From assembly GCF_001514065.1 (NCBI RefSeq), contig NZ_KQ948426.1, positions 620,001 to 684,000 of the forward strand: DNA of 64,000 nucleotides, written 5' to 3'. Positions 8,328-16,824 of this stretch are shown in pieces. Position 1 is the first letter of the stretch. Each line of letters starts with the position of its first letter. The notes beneath the pieces are model-generated. The model saw only the letters and a list, made by a program, of their open reading frames with translations. It was not told the origin of the DNA and ran no database searches. Source of the stretch: Streptomyces antibioticus. Its GTDB lineage: Bacteria > Actinomycetota > Actinomycetes > Streptomycetales > Streptomycetaceae. A program made the position numbers and the translations under genes.

Positions 8328-9695
8328 TCAGTGGCCCAATCTTCCGGGGACCAATCCGTCGAGCGCCTGCCCCAACGCCTCCAGGGCCTCCGGGTAGACC
8401 CGCTCCCGAGGCGTCCCGTACCCGACGACCAGACCTTGCGTCCGCCCTTCCACACCGTCCGCCGTGTGCCAGTGATCGCCCAGGCGTCCCACCGCGACCC
8501 CTGCCGCCTCCGCCCGCGCCAGGGCTTCCTTCTCGTCGGCGACCTCCACCAGCGCGTGCAGCCCGGCCGCGATCCCGCGCACCGCCCGCCGCGCCCCGAG
8601 CCGGTGCAGCAGCTGGTCCCGGCGCCGCCGGTAGCGCAGCCGGCTGGCGCGCACATGTCGGTCGTAGGCATGACTGTCGATGAGCTCGGCGAGCGCCAAC
8701 TGGCCGATGGTCTCGGTGTGGTGATCGCTGTGCAGCTTGGCGTCGGCGACCGCGTCGACCAGGTGCGGTGGCAGCACCATCCAGCCGAGTCGCAGCGCGG
8801 GCCCCAGGGTCTTCGACGCGGTGCCCAGATACACCACCTGACCGGGAGCCATCCCCTGGAGCGCCCCGACGGGCTGCCGGTCGTACCGGAACTCCCCGTC
8901 GTAGTCGTCCTCGACGATCAGCCCGCCACGCGCGCGTGCCCAGTCGGTGACCGCCCGCCGCCGCGAGGGATGGAGCGTCACCCCGGTCGGATACTGATGC
9001 GCGGGCGTCAGCACGACCGCCCGCGCATCCCCCAGCTCCCCCGCGCAGGCACCCTGCTCGTCCACCCGCACCGGCACGACCCGGCCGCCGCCCCGGCGCA
9101 CCACCTCCCGGTGGAAGGCCAGCCCGGGGTCCTCCATGGCGATCTCGCCCCCGTCGAGCACGCGCGTGAGCAGCGCGAGCCCCTGGACGTACCCCGAGGT
9201 GATCACGATCCGCTCCGGCGGCGCGACGACCCCGCGCGCCCGCCCCAGGTACCCCGACAACGCGGTCCGCAGCTCGATCCGTCCGCGCGGGTCGCCGTAG
9301 TCGTACGCCAGTGAGGGCGCCGTGGCGATGGCCCGCCGCAACGCCCGCAGCCAGGCGGCCGCGGGAAACGCCCCGACGTCCGGACTTCCGGGCCGCAGAT
9401 CGAAACGGGGAGCACGCGCGCGTGAGGGGACGGGAGCAGCCTCGGCATCGCTGACGGGAAGAGACGCCACCTGAGTCCCAGCCCCCTGCCGAGCGGTCAG
9501 ATACCCCTCGGCGACCAGCTGGTCATAGGCCGCTTTGACGGTCCCCCGGGAAACCTCGAGCTCCTCGGCCAGCCGCCGAGTAGCAGGCAACCGAGCCCCA
9601 GGAGCCAACCGCCCGTCCCGCACAGCATCACGCAGGGCACGCTCAAGCCCGTGACGACGCCCTTCCGAGGCGATGAGCTCGATATGCAGGTCCAC
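8328..9695 (-). CDS. MocR/PdxR-type GntR regulator with aminotransferase-like domain
   Basis: This 455-aa chimeric transcription factor has a winged-helix GntR domain at about residues 10-78 (SRGTVKAAYDQLVAEGYL is the recognition region) and a type I aminotransferase fold from about 110 to the end. The PLP lysine is in YLGTASKTLGPALRLGW, and EDDYDGEFRYD is the cofactor-binding stretch. MocR proteins usually sense PLP or amino compounds. I chose the GTG at 9695 (begins VDLHIEL); the longer reading runs into an intergenic repeat. The downstream MFS gene is the obvious target. Confidence 0.88.
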   Translation of the reverse strand: MDLHIELIASEGRRHGLERALRDAVRDGRLAPGARLPATRRLAEELEVSRGTVKAAYDQLVAEGYLTARQGAGTQVASLPVSDAEAAPVPSRARAPRFDLRPGSPDVGAFPAAAWLRALRRAIATAPSLAYDYGDPRGRIELRTALSGYLGRARGVVAPPERIVITSGYVQGLALLTRVLDGGEIAMEDPGLAFHREVVRRGGGRVVPVRVDEQGACAGELGDARAVVLTPAHQYPTGVTLHPSRRRAVTDWARARGGLIVEDDYDGEFRYDRQPVGALQGMAPGQVVYLGTASKTLGPALRLGWMVLPPHLVDAVADAKLHSDHHTETIGQLALAELIDSHAYDRHVRASRLRYRRRRDQLLHRLGARRAVRGIAAGLHALVEVADEKEALARAEAAGVAVGRLGDHWHTADGVEGRTQGLVVGYGTPRERVYPEALEALGQALDGLVPGRLGH

Positions 9696-9712
9696 ACCAA
9701 CCCCCTGGGTCT

Positions 9713-9760
9713 TTAGGGGCGCGGGGAACTGCGCGACCAGCCCCCACACACCCGCAGCCC
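9713..9760 (+). repeat. Streptomyces-type intergenic repeat (GGGGCGCGGGGAACTGCGCG family), copy 1
   Basis: The segment has the core AGGGGCGCGGGGAACTGCGC followed by GACCAGCCCCC and CCCGCAGCC. Similar blocks recur in this window at 47491-47534 (inverted) and, more diverged, near 59198-59280, always between genes. I recognise this as a dispersed intergenic sequence common in Streptomyces chromosomes; its function is unknown. Confidence 0.6.
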
Positions 9761-9768
9761 GCAACGAA

Positions 9769-9794
9769 GGCCGGGCACCCACAGGTACCCGGCC
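9769..9794 (-). terminator. Hairpin terminator after the Xaa-Pro aminopeptidase gene
   Basis: GGCCGGGCACC and GGTACCCGGCC form an 11-bp stem with one C/A mismatch around a CACA loop, starting 14 bases beyond the stop codon at 9808. There is no U-tract, as is usual in high-GC actinomycetes. Confidence 0.7.
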
Positions 9795-9807
9795 TCCCAA
9801 ACACCAG

Positions 9808-11274
9808 TCAGGCCTTCAGCGAAGCCATCCAGCTCTCGACCTCATCGGACCGCCGCGGCAGCCCATCCGACATATTCCGGTTGCCCTCCGCGGTCACCAG
9901 AATGTCGTCCTCGATCCGCACACCGATGCCCCGGTACTCCTCGGGCACGGTCAGGTCGTCGGCCTGGAAGTACAGCCCAGGCTCGACGGTGAGCACCATC
10001 CCCGGCTCCAGCGTGCCGTCGACATACGACTCCACGCGCGCGGCAGCGCAGTCGTGGACGTCCATGCCGAGCATGTGACCGGTCCCGTGCAGCGTCCAGC
10101 GCCGCTGGAGCCCGAGCTCCAGCACCCGCTCCACCGGCCCCTCGACAAGCCCCCACTCGACGAGCCGCTCGGTCAGCACCCGCTGCGCGGCGTCGTGGAA
10201 GTCCCGGTACTTGGCGCCCGGCTTCACGGCCGCGATGCCGGCCTCCTGGGCGTCGTACACGGCGTCGTAGATCTTCTTCTGGATCTCGCTGTAGCGGCCG
10301 TTGATCGGCAGCGTGCGGGTGACGTCGGCGGTGTAGTACGTGTGCGTCTCGACGCCCGCGTCGAGCAGCAGCAGGTCACCGGAGCGCACCGGCCCGTCGT
10401 TGCGCACCCAGTGCAGCGTGCAGGCGTGCGGGCCGGCGGCGCAGATGGAGCCGTAGCCGATGTCGTTGCCCTCGACCCGCGCGCGGAGGAAGAACGTGCC
10501 CTCGATGTAGCGCTCGGAGGTGGCCTCCGCCTTGTCGAGGACCTTCACGACGTCCTCGAAGCCGCGGACCGTCGAGTCGACGGCCTTCTGGAGCTCGCCG
10601 ACCTCGAACTCGTCCTTGATCAGGCGTGCCTCGGAGAGGAAGACCCGCAGCTCCTCGTCGCGCTCGGCGGTGACCTTGTCGGTCAGCGCGGCCTCGATGC
10701 CGGCGTCGTAGCCGCGGACGACGCGGACCGGGCCGGTGGCCTCGCGCAGCGCGTCGGCCAGCTCGCGGACGTCGGAGGCGGGGATGCCGTACAGCTTCTC
10801 CGCCTCGGTGAGGGAGTGCCGGCGGCCCACCCACAGCTCGCCGTGGCCGGAGAGCCAGAACTCGCCGTTGTCGCGGTCGGAGCGCGGCAGCAGGTAGATC
10901 GTCGCCTTGTGCCCGTCGGCGACCGGCTCCAGGACGAGCACGCCGTCCTCGGTCTGGTTGCCCGTGAGGTACGCGTACTCCACGGAGGCCCGGAAGGCGT
11001 ACTCGGTGTCGTTGGAGCGCGTCTTCAGGTTGCCCGCCGGGATCACCAGCCGCTCGCCCGGGAAACGCGCGGAGAGCGCCGCACGGCGGGCCGCGGTCTC
11101 GGCGGCCTGGGCGATCGGCTCCAGGTCGTGCAGCTCGGTGTCGGCCCAGCCCGACTTCATGTTCTCGGCGAGCTCGTCGGAGACGCCCGGGTACAGGCCG
11201 TTCTTCCGCTGCTTGATGGGCTCTTCAGACTCAGCTTCCGGGGTCTCCGGTGTGAGCTCGTCGGCCACGGTCAT
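9808..11274 (-). CDS. pepP: Xaa-Pro aminopeptidase (M24B metallopeptidase)
   Basis: This 488-aa cytosolic enzyme removes N-terminal residues preceding proline. An N-terminal creatinase-like domain occupies roughly residues 40-200. The catalytic pita-bread domain carries the metal-ligand blocks DAGVETHTYYTADVTRT (two Asp), HGTGHMLGMDVHD (His), a Glu in VLTVEPGLYF and a Glu in RIEDDILVT. Length and the acidic N-terminal extension match Streptomyces PepP. The ATG is preceded by GAGGATGACC, a good ribosome site. It is monocistronic, with a terminator hairpin after it. Confidence 0.93.
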   Translation of the reverse strand: MTVADELTPETPEAESEEPIKQRKNGLYPGVSDELAENMKSGWADTELHDLEPIAQAAETAARRAALSARFPGERLVIPAGNLKTRSNDTEYAFRASVEYAYLTGNQTEDGVLVLEPVADGHKATIYLLPRSDRDNGEFWLSGHGELWVGRRHSLTEAEKLYGIPASDVRELADALREATGPVRVVRGYDAGIEAALTDKVTAERDEELRVFLSEARLIKDEFEVGELQKAVDSTVRGFEDVVKVLDKAEATSERYIEGTFFLRARVEGNDIGYGSICAAGPHACTLHWVRNDGPVRSGDLLLLDAGVETHTYYTADVTRTLPINGRYSEIQKKIYDAVYDAQEAGIAAVKPGAKYRDFHDAAQRVLTERLVEWGLVEGPVERVLELGLQRRWTLHGTGHMLGMDVHDCAAARVESYVDGTLEPGMVLTVEPGLYFQADDLTVPEEYRGIGVRIEDDILVTAEGNRNMSDGLPRRSDEVESWMASLKA

Positions 11275-11405
11275 CCTCCTCGATACGGCACTGGACCCCC
11301 TCCATCGTACGGTCGTACGGAAGGGGGCCCAGGGCCGGAAGACCTGTTACACGCCGCTGTCCGGTGTTACACGGGGCGCTACTCGAACCGGTCGCGCACG
11401 CGGCG

Positions 11406-12917
11406 CTACTCGAACCGGGCGGCGAGCAGCACGACGTCCTCGTCGGAGTCCGCCGCGTCCAGCCCGTCCGGCAGCACGGTGCGCAGCACGTGGTCGGCGA
11501 TCGCGTCCGGGTCGTGCCGCAGCGCCTTCGGTACGCCGGCGGCGGCCGCGTGCAGCCGCGCGAAGGCGCGGTCGGTGGCGTCGCCGGTACGGTGCAGCAG
11601 CCCGTCGGTGTAGAGCAGAACCGTCTCTCCGGGTTCGGCCGCCAGCTCCACGCTGGGCGCCTCCCAGCAGGCGAGCATGCCGAGCGGCGCCGACACGGAC
11701 GTCTCCACGAACTCCGTGCGCCGCTCACCGACCAGCAGCGGCGGGCAGTGCCCGGCACCGGCCAGCGTGATCTTGCGCAGCGCGGGCTCGCAGTAGGCGA
11801 ACAGGGCGGTGGCCGAGCGGGCGGGCTCGGTCAGGCGCAGCAGCAGCTCCAGGTCGGACAGGACCGCGACCGGGTCCTCGCCCTCCATGACGGCGTACGC
11901 CCGCAGGGATGCTCTGAGCCGGCCCATCGCGGCGACCGCGCTGGGGCCGGAACCGGTCACCGAGCCGACCGCGAGGCCGAGTGCGGCATCCGGCAGCGGC
12001 AGCGCGTCGTACCAGTCGCCGCCGCCGCGCGGGCCGGTGCGGTGCCGGGCGGCGAGCTGGACGCCGGCGACGCGGGGGAGCCGGGACGGCAGCAGCTCCT
12101 CGGCCATCGTCGCCATGGACGCGCGCGTGCGCTCGACCTCGACGACGCGCGCCAGGTGATCGGTGGCGTAGCGGGCGTACAGGCCGACGAGGTGGCGCTG
12201 GCGCTCGTTCGGCTCGGCCGGTTCGTCGTACAGCCACACGGCCGCGCCGAGGCGGCCCGCCGCGTCGGACGACAGGGGCAGCGCGTAGCTCGCGGCGTAG
12301 CCGAGGCGGGCGGCCACCTCGCGGTGGCGGGGGTCGAGGCCGTCCCCGGCGAACAGGTCGGGCTCGGCGATCTCGCCGTCGCCGTCGGGGAGTCCGTCGA
12401 GGATGCGGCCGTAGGACATGACGCTGCGCGGCACGGTCTCGATGTGGCCGAGGTCGGCGCGGGCGAGCCCGAGGCCGATGGTGGTGTCGGGGCCCAGGCC
12501 GTCGCCGGGTTCCAGTACGACGAGACCGCGCCGGGCGCCCACCAGGGCGGCTCCGGCGCGCAGCAGTTCGGTCAGTGCCTCCGCGAGGGAGTCCGTGCGG
12601 GCCAGCCGCTCGGTGAGCTCGTGGAGGGTCGTGAGGTCGGAGACCCAGCCTGCGAGCCGGTCCTGGAGCAGGGCCCCGGGAGCGCCCGGTGGAGAGGCCG
12701 CTGAGGTGTCCGGGGCTACGGGCGCGGGCGCGACAGTGTGTGCGGGCGAGGGAACCGTTGAATCGATTCCGGCCACTTTCGGAGGGTGAGGGGCGTTCAT
12801 GGCGTCCGGCTTTCCGACCGGTGCGTATTGCTCAAAAGCATCGCAAACCCCCATGTCATTCTGCGCCGCTAGCAGTGTCTCCACATGTACACGCACTCGT
12901 GAGGGGATGTCCAGCAT
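11406..12917 (-). CDS. GAF-domain PP2C/SpoIIE-type serine phosphatase
   Basis: This 503-aa signalling phosphatase has a GAF-like domain at about residues 100-250 and a SpoIIE/RsbU-type PP2C domain at about 275-503. The metal-binding blocks are GGDWYDALPLPD and LYTDGLLHRTGDATD. RsbU-like enzymes dephosphorylate anti-anti-sigma factors and so release sigma factors. This fits the several anti-sigma-type ATPases and SigF-family factors in the window, though no partner is adjacent. I kept the ATG at 12917 because GGCAGGACA precedes it; an internal ATG at 12800 is the alternative start. Confidence 0.85.
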   Translation of the reverse strand: MLDIPSRVRVHVETLLAAQNDMGVCDAFEQYAPVGKPDAMNAPHPPKVAGIDSTVPSPAHTVAPAPVAPDTSAASPPGAPGALLQDRLAGWVSDLTTLHELTERLARTDSLAEALTELLRAGAALVGARRGLVVLEPGDGLGPDTTIGLGLARADLGHIETVPRSVMSYGRILDGLPDGDGEIAEPDLFAGDGLDPRHREVAARLGYAASYALPLSSDAAGRLGAAVWLYDEPAEPNERQRHLVGLYARYATDHLARVVEVERTRASMATMAEELLPSRLPRVAGVQLAARHRTGPRGGGDWYDALPLPDAALGLAVGSVTGSGPSAVAAMGRLRASLRAYAVMEGEDPVAVLSDLELLLRLTEPARSATALFAYCEPALRKITLAGAGHCPPLLVGERRTEFVETSVSAPLGMLACWEAPSVELAAEPGETVLLYTDGLLHRTGDATDRAFARLHAAAAGVPKALRHDPDAIADHVLRTVLPDGLDAADSDEDVVLLAARFE

Positions 12918-13410
12918 TGTCCTGCCGGGATTCCTGGTGTCCGTGGGTCACCGGGGTACCCCTTGCCGAAAAGCCAAGTTGGCTTGAAACTGACTCAGGT
13001 AACGCCTTATTGCGGTCGACTGGCCTTGCTCCACAGAGCGTCACAGCGGTCGTGATGGGTACGTACTCGGAGAAGGCCAGGGGTGGTTGACAACCACCCG
13101 GAACCTGGTGACGGACCCGGGCGTCTTAGCCACCGACGACCGAACCCCATCCTCCCGTGGCGGAGGCGAAGAGAAATACGCGGGACGGCAAAACGCCAGA
13201 CTTCGCCACCCCCACGCCACGCCCATGCTTTTGATAGATGCAGTGTGGGCCCGGCTGCCGCGGACGCAGCCGACGTTCGGCCCATAGGGGTTCCCCTTGT
13301 CTCGGACAAGGGTGTGATGCGCCAACAGGTACGCACAGTGCAGTGATCGACACATGGTGTGATGTGGCCCACGGTGTTGCCAGCGGTGCAACGGAAAGGA
13401 ACGAGCGCTC
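12918..13410. other. 493-base divergent intergenic region
   Basis: This lies between the divergent phosphatase and Prim-Pol-like genes and must hold both promoters. The only clear structure is a hairpin at 13294-13312 (CCCTTGTC/GACAAGGG, 3-base loop), about 100 bases before the Prim-Pol start. Frames on either strand here lack consistent third-position G/C bias, so I see no extra gene. Confidence 0.5.
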
Positions 13411-14076
13411 ATGCGCGAGATCCTCGGAAAGGCACGCAGGCTCCTGTCCAAGCGGAACGACGGGGCGCCTGAGTTGATCAGCGCGGCCCTGACCTTCGCG
13501 ACGGAATGGCAGTGGCCCGTACTCCCCGGCGCGGCGCCGGACCCACAGGGCCGGGCCCGCTGCTCCTGTCCCGACCCCGAGTGCACGGTGCCCGGGGCGC
13601 ACCCCTTCGATCCCGGCCTCCTCGCGGCCACCACCGACGAGCGCATGGTGCGCTGGTGGTGGACCAACCGGCCCGCCGCGCCGATCGTCCTGGCCACGGG
13701 CGGCCAGGCTCCCTGCGCGGTCTCCCTGCCGGCCCTCGCGGCCTCCCGCGCGCTCACCGCCCTGGACCGCCAGGGCATGCGCCTCGGACCGGTGGTCGCC
13801 GCGCCCAATCGCTGGGCGATCCTCGTCAAGCCGTACTCCATGGAACAGTTGGGCGAACTGCTGTACGCCAAGGACTTCGTCCCCGGCTCGCTGCGGTTCC
13901 ACAGCGAGGGCGGCTACCTCGCCCTGCCCCCCTCCGAGACCGGCCACGGCGCCATCCGCTGGGAGCGCGCCCCGCTGCCCGGCTCGGCCTCCCCGTGGGT
14001 GCCCGATGTGGAGGCCGTGGTCGACGCGGTCGTCGACGCCCTCACTCGTACGGGTGTGAGCGCGCCCGAGTTGTAA
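13411..14076 (+). CDS. Prim-Pol-like protein with altered catalytic motif
   Basis: This 221-aa protein has the N-terminal domain pattern of bifunctional DNA primase/polymerases: FATEWQWPVLPG, a Cys-rich CSCPDPECTVPGAHPF insertion, WWWTNRPAAPIVLATGG, and a later ALPPSETGHGAIRW block. Where family members carry the acidic DxD metal motif after the GxG turn, this one reads APCAVSLPA. No aspartates are visible there, so it is probably catalytically inactive. Intact Prim-Pol proteins are usually plasmid or element enzymes; this one is a stand-alone chromosomal gene. The start has GGAAAGGAACG upstream. Compare the intact copy at 21366-22298. Confidence 0.75.
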   Translation: MREILGKARRLLSKRNDGAPELISAALTFATEWQWPVLPGAAPDPQGRARCSCPDPECTVPGAHPFDPGLLAATTDERMVRWWWTNRPAAPIVLATGGQAPCAVSLPALAASRALTALDRQGMRLGPVVAAPNRWAILVKPYSMEQLGELLYAKDFVPGSLRFHSEGGYLALPPSETGHGAIRWERAPLPGSASPWVPDVEAVVDAVVDALTRTGVSAPEL

Positions 14077-14082
14077 GGGTGT

Positions 14083-14114
14083 CGGGCGCGCACGGAACCA
14101 GCCGTGTGCGCCCG
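14083..14114 (+). terminator. Hairpin terminator after the Prim-Pol-like gene
   Basis: CGGGCGCGCACGG and CCGTGTGCGCCCG pair over 13 bp (one G-U) around AACCAG, 7 bases past the stop codon at 14076. Confidence 0.65.
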
Positions 14115-14133
14115 GTCGTTATCGTCCCCTTTC

Positions 14134-14664
14134 ATGAACCTTCGTCTCCTCGCCCTCTCGGGCGTCGTGGCATGCGCGGTCGCGCTGCCGCTGGCCGTGG
14201 CGTCCGCGGGGCAGGTGGGGGACGACGCCCAGAGGGCCGCACGGCCTTCGGCACGCGACGACAAGGCGCCGTCCGCCGCCCCCAGCAGCTCCCCTCTCCT
14301 GCTCGGCCTCGGACTGGCCACCGCCGCGCGCTGCGGTCCCGAAGTGACCTCCCCCGACGGCATCGAGGCGCAGACCTGTGTGCTGACGCAGGGCGAGGAG
14401 ACCTGGGCGCGGACCTACTACCGCAATGTCACCGGCGGCGCGCTCGACTCCGTACTGAGCCTCATGGGTCCGGACGACCGGACCGTGCAGATGCACTGTG
14501 CCGTGGGTGCGGGGGACGAACCGGGGACCTGTGAGACGCCCAGGGAGCGCAGCCGGGGTGGTCCGGACGCCTACACGGCGGTCGCGGAGTTCGCGGGCGA
14601 GGCCTGGAGCGGGCCGCTGCTGCTGCGAAGTGGAAGCAACTCCGCTATGCCTTCCGGCAGTTGA
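14134..14664 (+). CDS. Secreted protein of unknown function
   Basis: This 176-aa protein has a Sec signal peptide (MNLRLLALSGVVACAVALPL, cleavage near ASA) followed by a low-complexity Ala/Ser/Arg stretch. A C-terminal domain with two Cys pairs (ARCGPEV, QTCVLTQ, MHCAVG, GTCETP) suggests disulfide bonding outside the cell. I do not recognise the family. No ribosome site is seen; TATCGT 8 bases before the ATG could be a -10 for a leaderless mRNA. Confidence 0.7.
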   Translation: MNLRLLALSGVVACAVALPLAVASAGQVGDDAQRAARPSARDDKAPSAAPSSSPLLLGLGLATAARCGPEVTSPDGIEAQTCVLTQGEETWARTYYRNVTGGALDSVLSLMGPDDRTVQMHCAVGAGDEPGTCETPRERSRGGPDAYTAVAEFAGEAWSGPLLLRSGSNSAMPSGS

Positions 14665-14820
14665 CACGCTTCAGCGTGCCGTGAAACGGAAGCGGGCGTA
14701 TAAAGACCCGGTTGCTGGCGACGGGGGATGCACCAGCAACCGGGCTACTCGAACGGTAACAAGAGATCGGCTGTTCGCAAATTCGATCTCGTAAGTCCGT
14801 CGGCTTTCCGGACACCGACT
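14665..14820. other. Structured AT-richer intergenic region with stacked hairpins
   Basis: Between convergent genes lie a 6-bp hairpin CACGCT/AGCGTG (14665-14678), a perfect 12-bp stem CCCGGTTGCTGG/CCAGCAACCGGG (14707-14744, 14-base loop) and a 7-bp stem GAGATCG/CGATCTC (14763-14790). A TATAAA sits at 14699. The first could terminate the secreted-protein mRNA. The rest may be a terminator or a small structured RNA. A short frame from 14728 lacks codon bias and was not called. Confidence 0.45.
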
Positions 14821-14920
14821 CACTTGCCGCGGGCGGCAGTTGTGATCCCTTCCGGCCGCACGGCGGGACCGGTTCCGGCTGAACGACCGGTCAGCCGGAA
14901 CACGATCTCGAACCCGTGTC

Positions 14921-15886
14921 TCAGCTGAGGGTCACCTGTCGGTTGGTCAGGCCGCCCCGCGCGCGGCGCTCGTCCGCGGTGAGCGGTGCGTCCGAGGCCA
15001 GCGCCGCGGTGAGGCGCTCGGCGAACTCGGCCGCCGGCTTCTCCACGTCCTCGGCGGAGACCCCGGTCGGCAGGTCCCAGACCGGCACGGTGAGGCCGTG
15101 GGCGCGGAAGGAGCCCACCAGCCGGGTGCCCTCGCCGAGGCCGGACCTCCCGGCCGCGTGCAGCCGCGCGAGGGCGTCCAGAAGCTGCTCCTCGCCGTAC
15201 GGCATGACCCAGCGCAGGTGGTTCTTCTCTGGCGTCTCGCACCAGTAGGCGGCATCCACACCCTGGAGCTTCACGGTCGGGATGGCCGCGGCGTTGGCCC
15301 GCTCCAGGGAGGCGGTCACCTCCGGGGTGGCGTTCTCCGCGTCCGGGACCCAGAACTCGAAGCCCTCGTGCACGACTGGCTCGAACGGGCCTTCGGGGTC
15401 GAGGAGATCCTGCAGCCGCGGACCCTCGGCGGGTGCGCGGCGGCCCTGGACCGGCGTGCCCGGCTCGGCGGTGAGTGCGCGCTGCAGGGTGTCGGCGAGG
15501 TCGCGGCTGATGTCGCCCGACGCCGTGTCGTTCTGCAGGCCGAGCAGCACCGAGCCGTCGTCGCGGCGCAGCGCCGGCCATGCCATGGGCAGGACCGTGG
15601 CCAGCGTGACCGACGGGACGCCCTCGGGGAGGCCGCCCTTCAGGGACAGCTCGACCGTGGCGGCCGGCACCAGCTCGCGCAGTGCCACCCAGTCGCCCTC
15701 GCCCGCCAGGCCCTCGAACGGGCGCTGCACCAGCTCGGTCACCGCGTGCGCGGCGGCCCGGCCGTGGCACGCCTTGTAGCGGCGGCCGCTGCCGCAGGGG
15801 CAGGGTTCACGGGCACCGACGACCGGGACCTCCCCGTCGGCGATCTGAGGGCGCTGGGCCTTCGTCTGGGGTCGCTTCTTGGCCAT
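14921..15886 (-). CDS. SEC-C zinc-motif protein, DUF5926 family
   Basis: This 321-aa cytosolic protein begins [11 protein letters not shown]. The SEC-C zinc-binding motif [14 protein letters not shown] is near residues 33-46; it also occurs at the C-terminus of SecA and in many small zinc-binding proteins. The rest is a conserved actinobacterial domain (DUF5926) of unknown role with no membrane segments. The start is supported by GGGAGACCCCACG upstream. It is a single gene, convergent with the secreted-protein gene and followed by the structured intergenic region. Confidence 0.85.
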   Translation of the reverse strand: MAKKRPQTKAQRPQIADGEVPVVGAREPCPCGSGRRYKACHGRAAAHAVTELVQRPFEGLAGEGDWVALRELVPAATVELSLKGGLPEGVPSVTLATVLPMAWPALRRDDGSVLLGLQNDTASGDISRDLADTLQRALTAEPGTPVQGRRAPAEGPRLQDLLDPEGPFEPVVHEGFEFWVPDAENATPEVTASLERANAAAIPTVKLQGVDAAYWCETPEKNHLRWVMPYGEEQLLDALARLHAAGRSGLGEGTRLVGSFRAHGLTVPVWDLPTGVSAEDVEKPAAEFAERLTAALASDAPLTADERRARGGLTNRQVTLS

Positions 15887-16022
15887 CGTGGGGTCTCCCG
15901 GTTACGGCTCGTCTCGTACGGGCGGGAGCCTAGTCGTTCAGGCCATGCGCGACGGGAGCCTGTGGACAACGGGGGACGGTGTGCCGAGCTGTGGACCATG
16001 CTCGTGGACCGGCCGTGCCGCC

Positions 16023-16661
16023 TCAGTCCATGTCGGTGAAGGCGTCCGCGAAGTCCAGGCCGCCGATCGACGACACGGACGGCGCCGTGACGCGCGTAGC
16101 GAAGTCGTCCCGGCGGTGGCAGGCATCCGGATCATGAACGTCGTCGTGCACGACGACCCACACCGTGACCTCGCCGCGGGCGTCGTTCCGGACGCCCCAG
16201 TCGTCGGACAGCGCGGTGATGATGTTCAGCCCACGGCCGCCGTGCGCGGTGACCGAGGGCGTGGCCGGAGCAGGGCGGGTGGGCCCGCCTCCGTCCGTCA
16301 CCTCGACCGTGAGTCTGCCGCTCGGCTCCACGCGCCACGCGGCACGGACGTCGCCGTCCCCGGCCAGGGCGTCGCCCAGGGGCCGGCCGTGCTTGCACGC
16401 ATTGCTCAACAGTTCGGAAAGAATCAGTACGGCGTCGTCGATGACCGCTTCCGACACACCGCCCCTGCGCAACTGAGAACGCATCCGGTGTCTTGCTTCC
16501 CCCACGCCCGCAGGGCCATGGGGTACGGCCATGCTCGACGACGTGGGCACCTCCTGTGCCACCACCAACGCCACCCCCGAGACCTCCTTTGCCCCACGCC
16601 ACGGTGTGGATGCCCCATTGGCCTGTACCGGAAACCGGCCAATGCAGGTCCGCTGACGCAT
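16023..16661 (-). CDS. Anti-sigma-type ATP-binding regulatory protein
   Basis: This 212-aa protein has a GHKL (HATPase_c_2) domain: N-box VLILSELLSNACKHGR around residues 80-95, a D-box VTDGGGPTRP and a G-box HGGRGLNIITALSDDWG. The roughly 60-residue N-terminal extension and a C-terminal tail with no known motif make it longer than simple RsbW proteins. Many Streptomyces carry this type; it probably acts as an anti-sigma kinase or regulator, partner unknown. No ribosome binding site is seen before the ATG at 16661. An internal ATG (MAVPHGPAG, about residue 44) is an alternative start. Confidence 0.8.
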   Translation of the reverse strand: MRQRTCIGRFPVQANGASTPWRGAKEVSGVALVVAQEVPTSSSMAVPHGPAGVGEARHRMRSQLRRGGVSEAVIDDAVLILSELLSNACKHGRPLGDALAGDGDVRAAWRVEPSGRLTVEVTDGGGPTRPAPATPSVTAHGGRGLNIITALSDDWGVRNDARGEVTVWVVVHDDVHDPDACHRRDDFATRVTAPSVSSIGGLDFADAFTDMD

Positions 16662-16824
16662 TCGTAACGATCGAACACGGACCGAACGCGCCGGAGCACT
16701 CCCTGTAATCGAGTGGCCGGATTTCGACGATTTGGCCGTGACCGAAGATGCTTCAGTCGACTCGTGGGGTCAAGGTTTCTTCACAGGTCTTTACCAGTGA
16801 CTCACCGTCAGGCGGCGCGAAGGG

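Noticed and set aside
13041-13947. Two overlapping minus-strand frames across the Prim-Pol-like gene and its upstream region
   Set aside because: They overlap a plus-strand gene with recognisable blocks, and no family features or proper third-position bias were seen.
14728-14928. A 66-codon plus-strand frame starting in the hairpin region
   Set aside because: It lacks codon bias, runs into the end of the SEC-C gene, and the sequence is better explained as structured RNA or a terminator.
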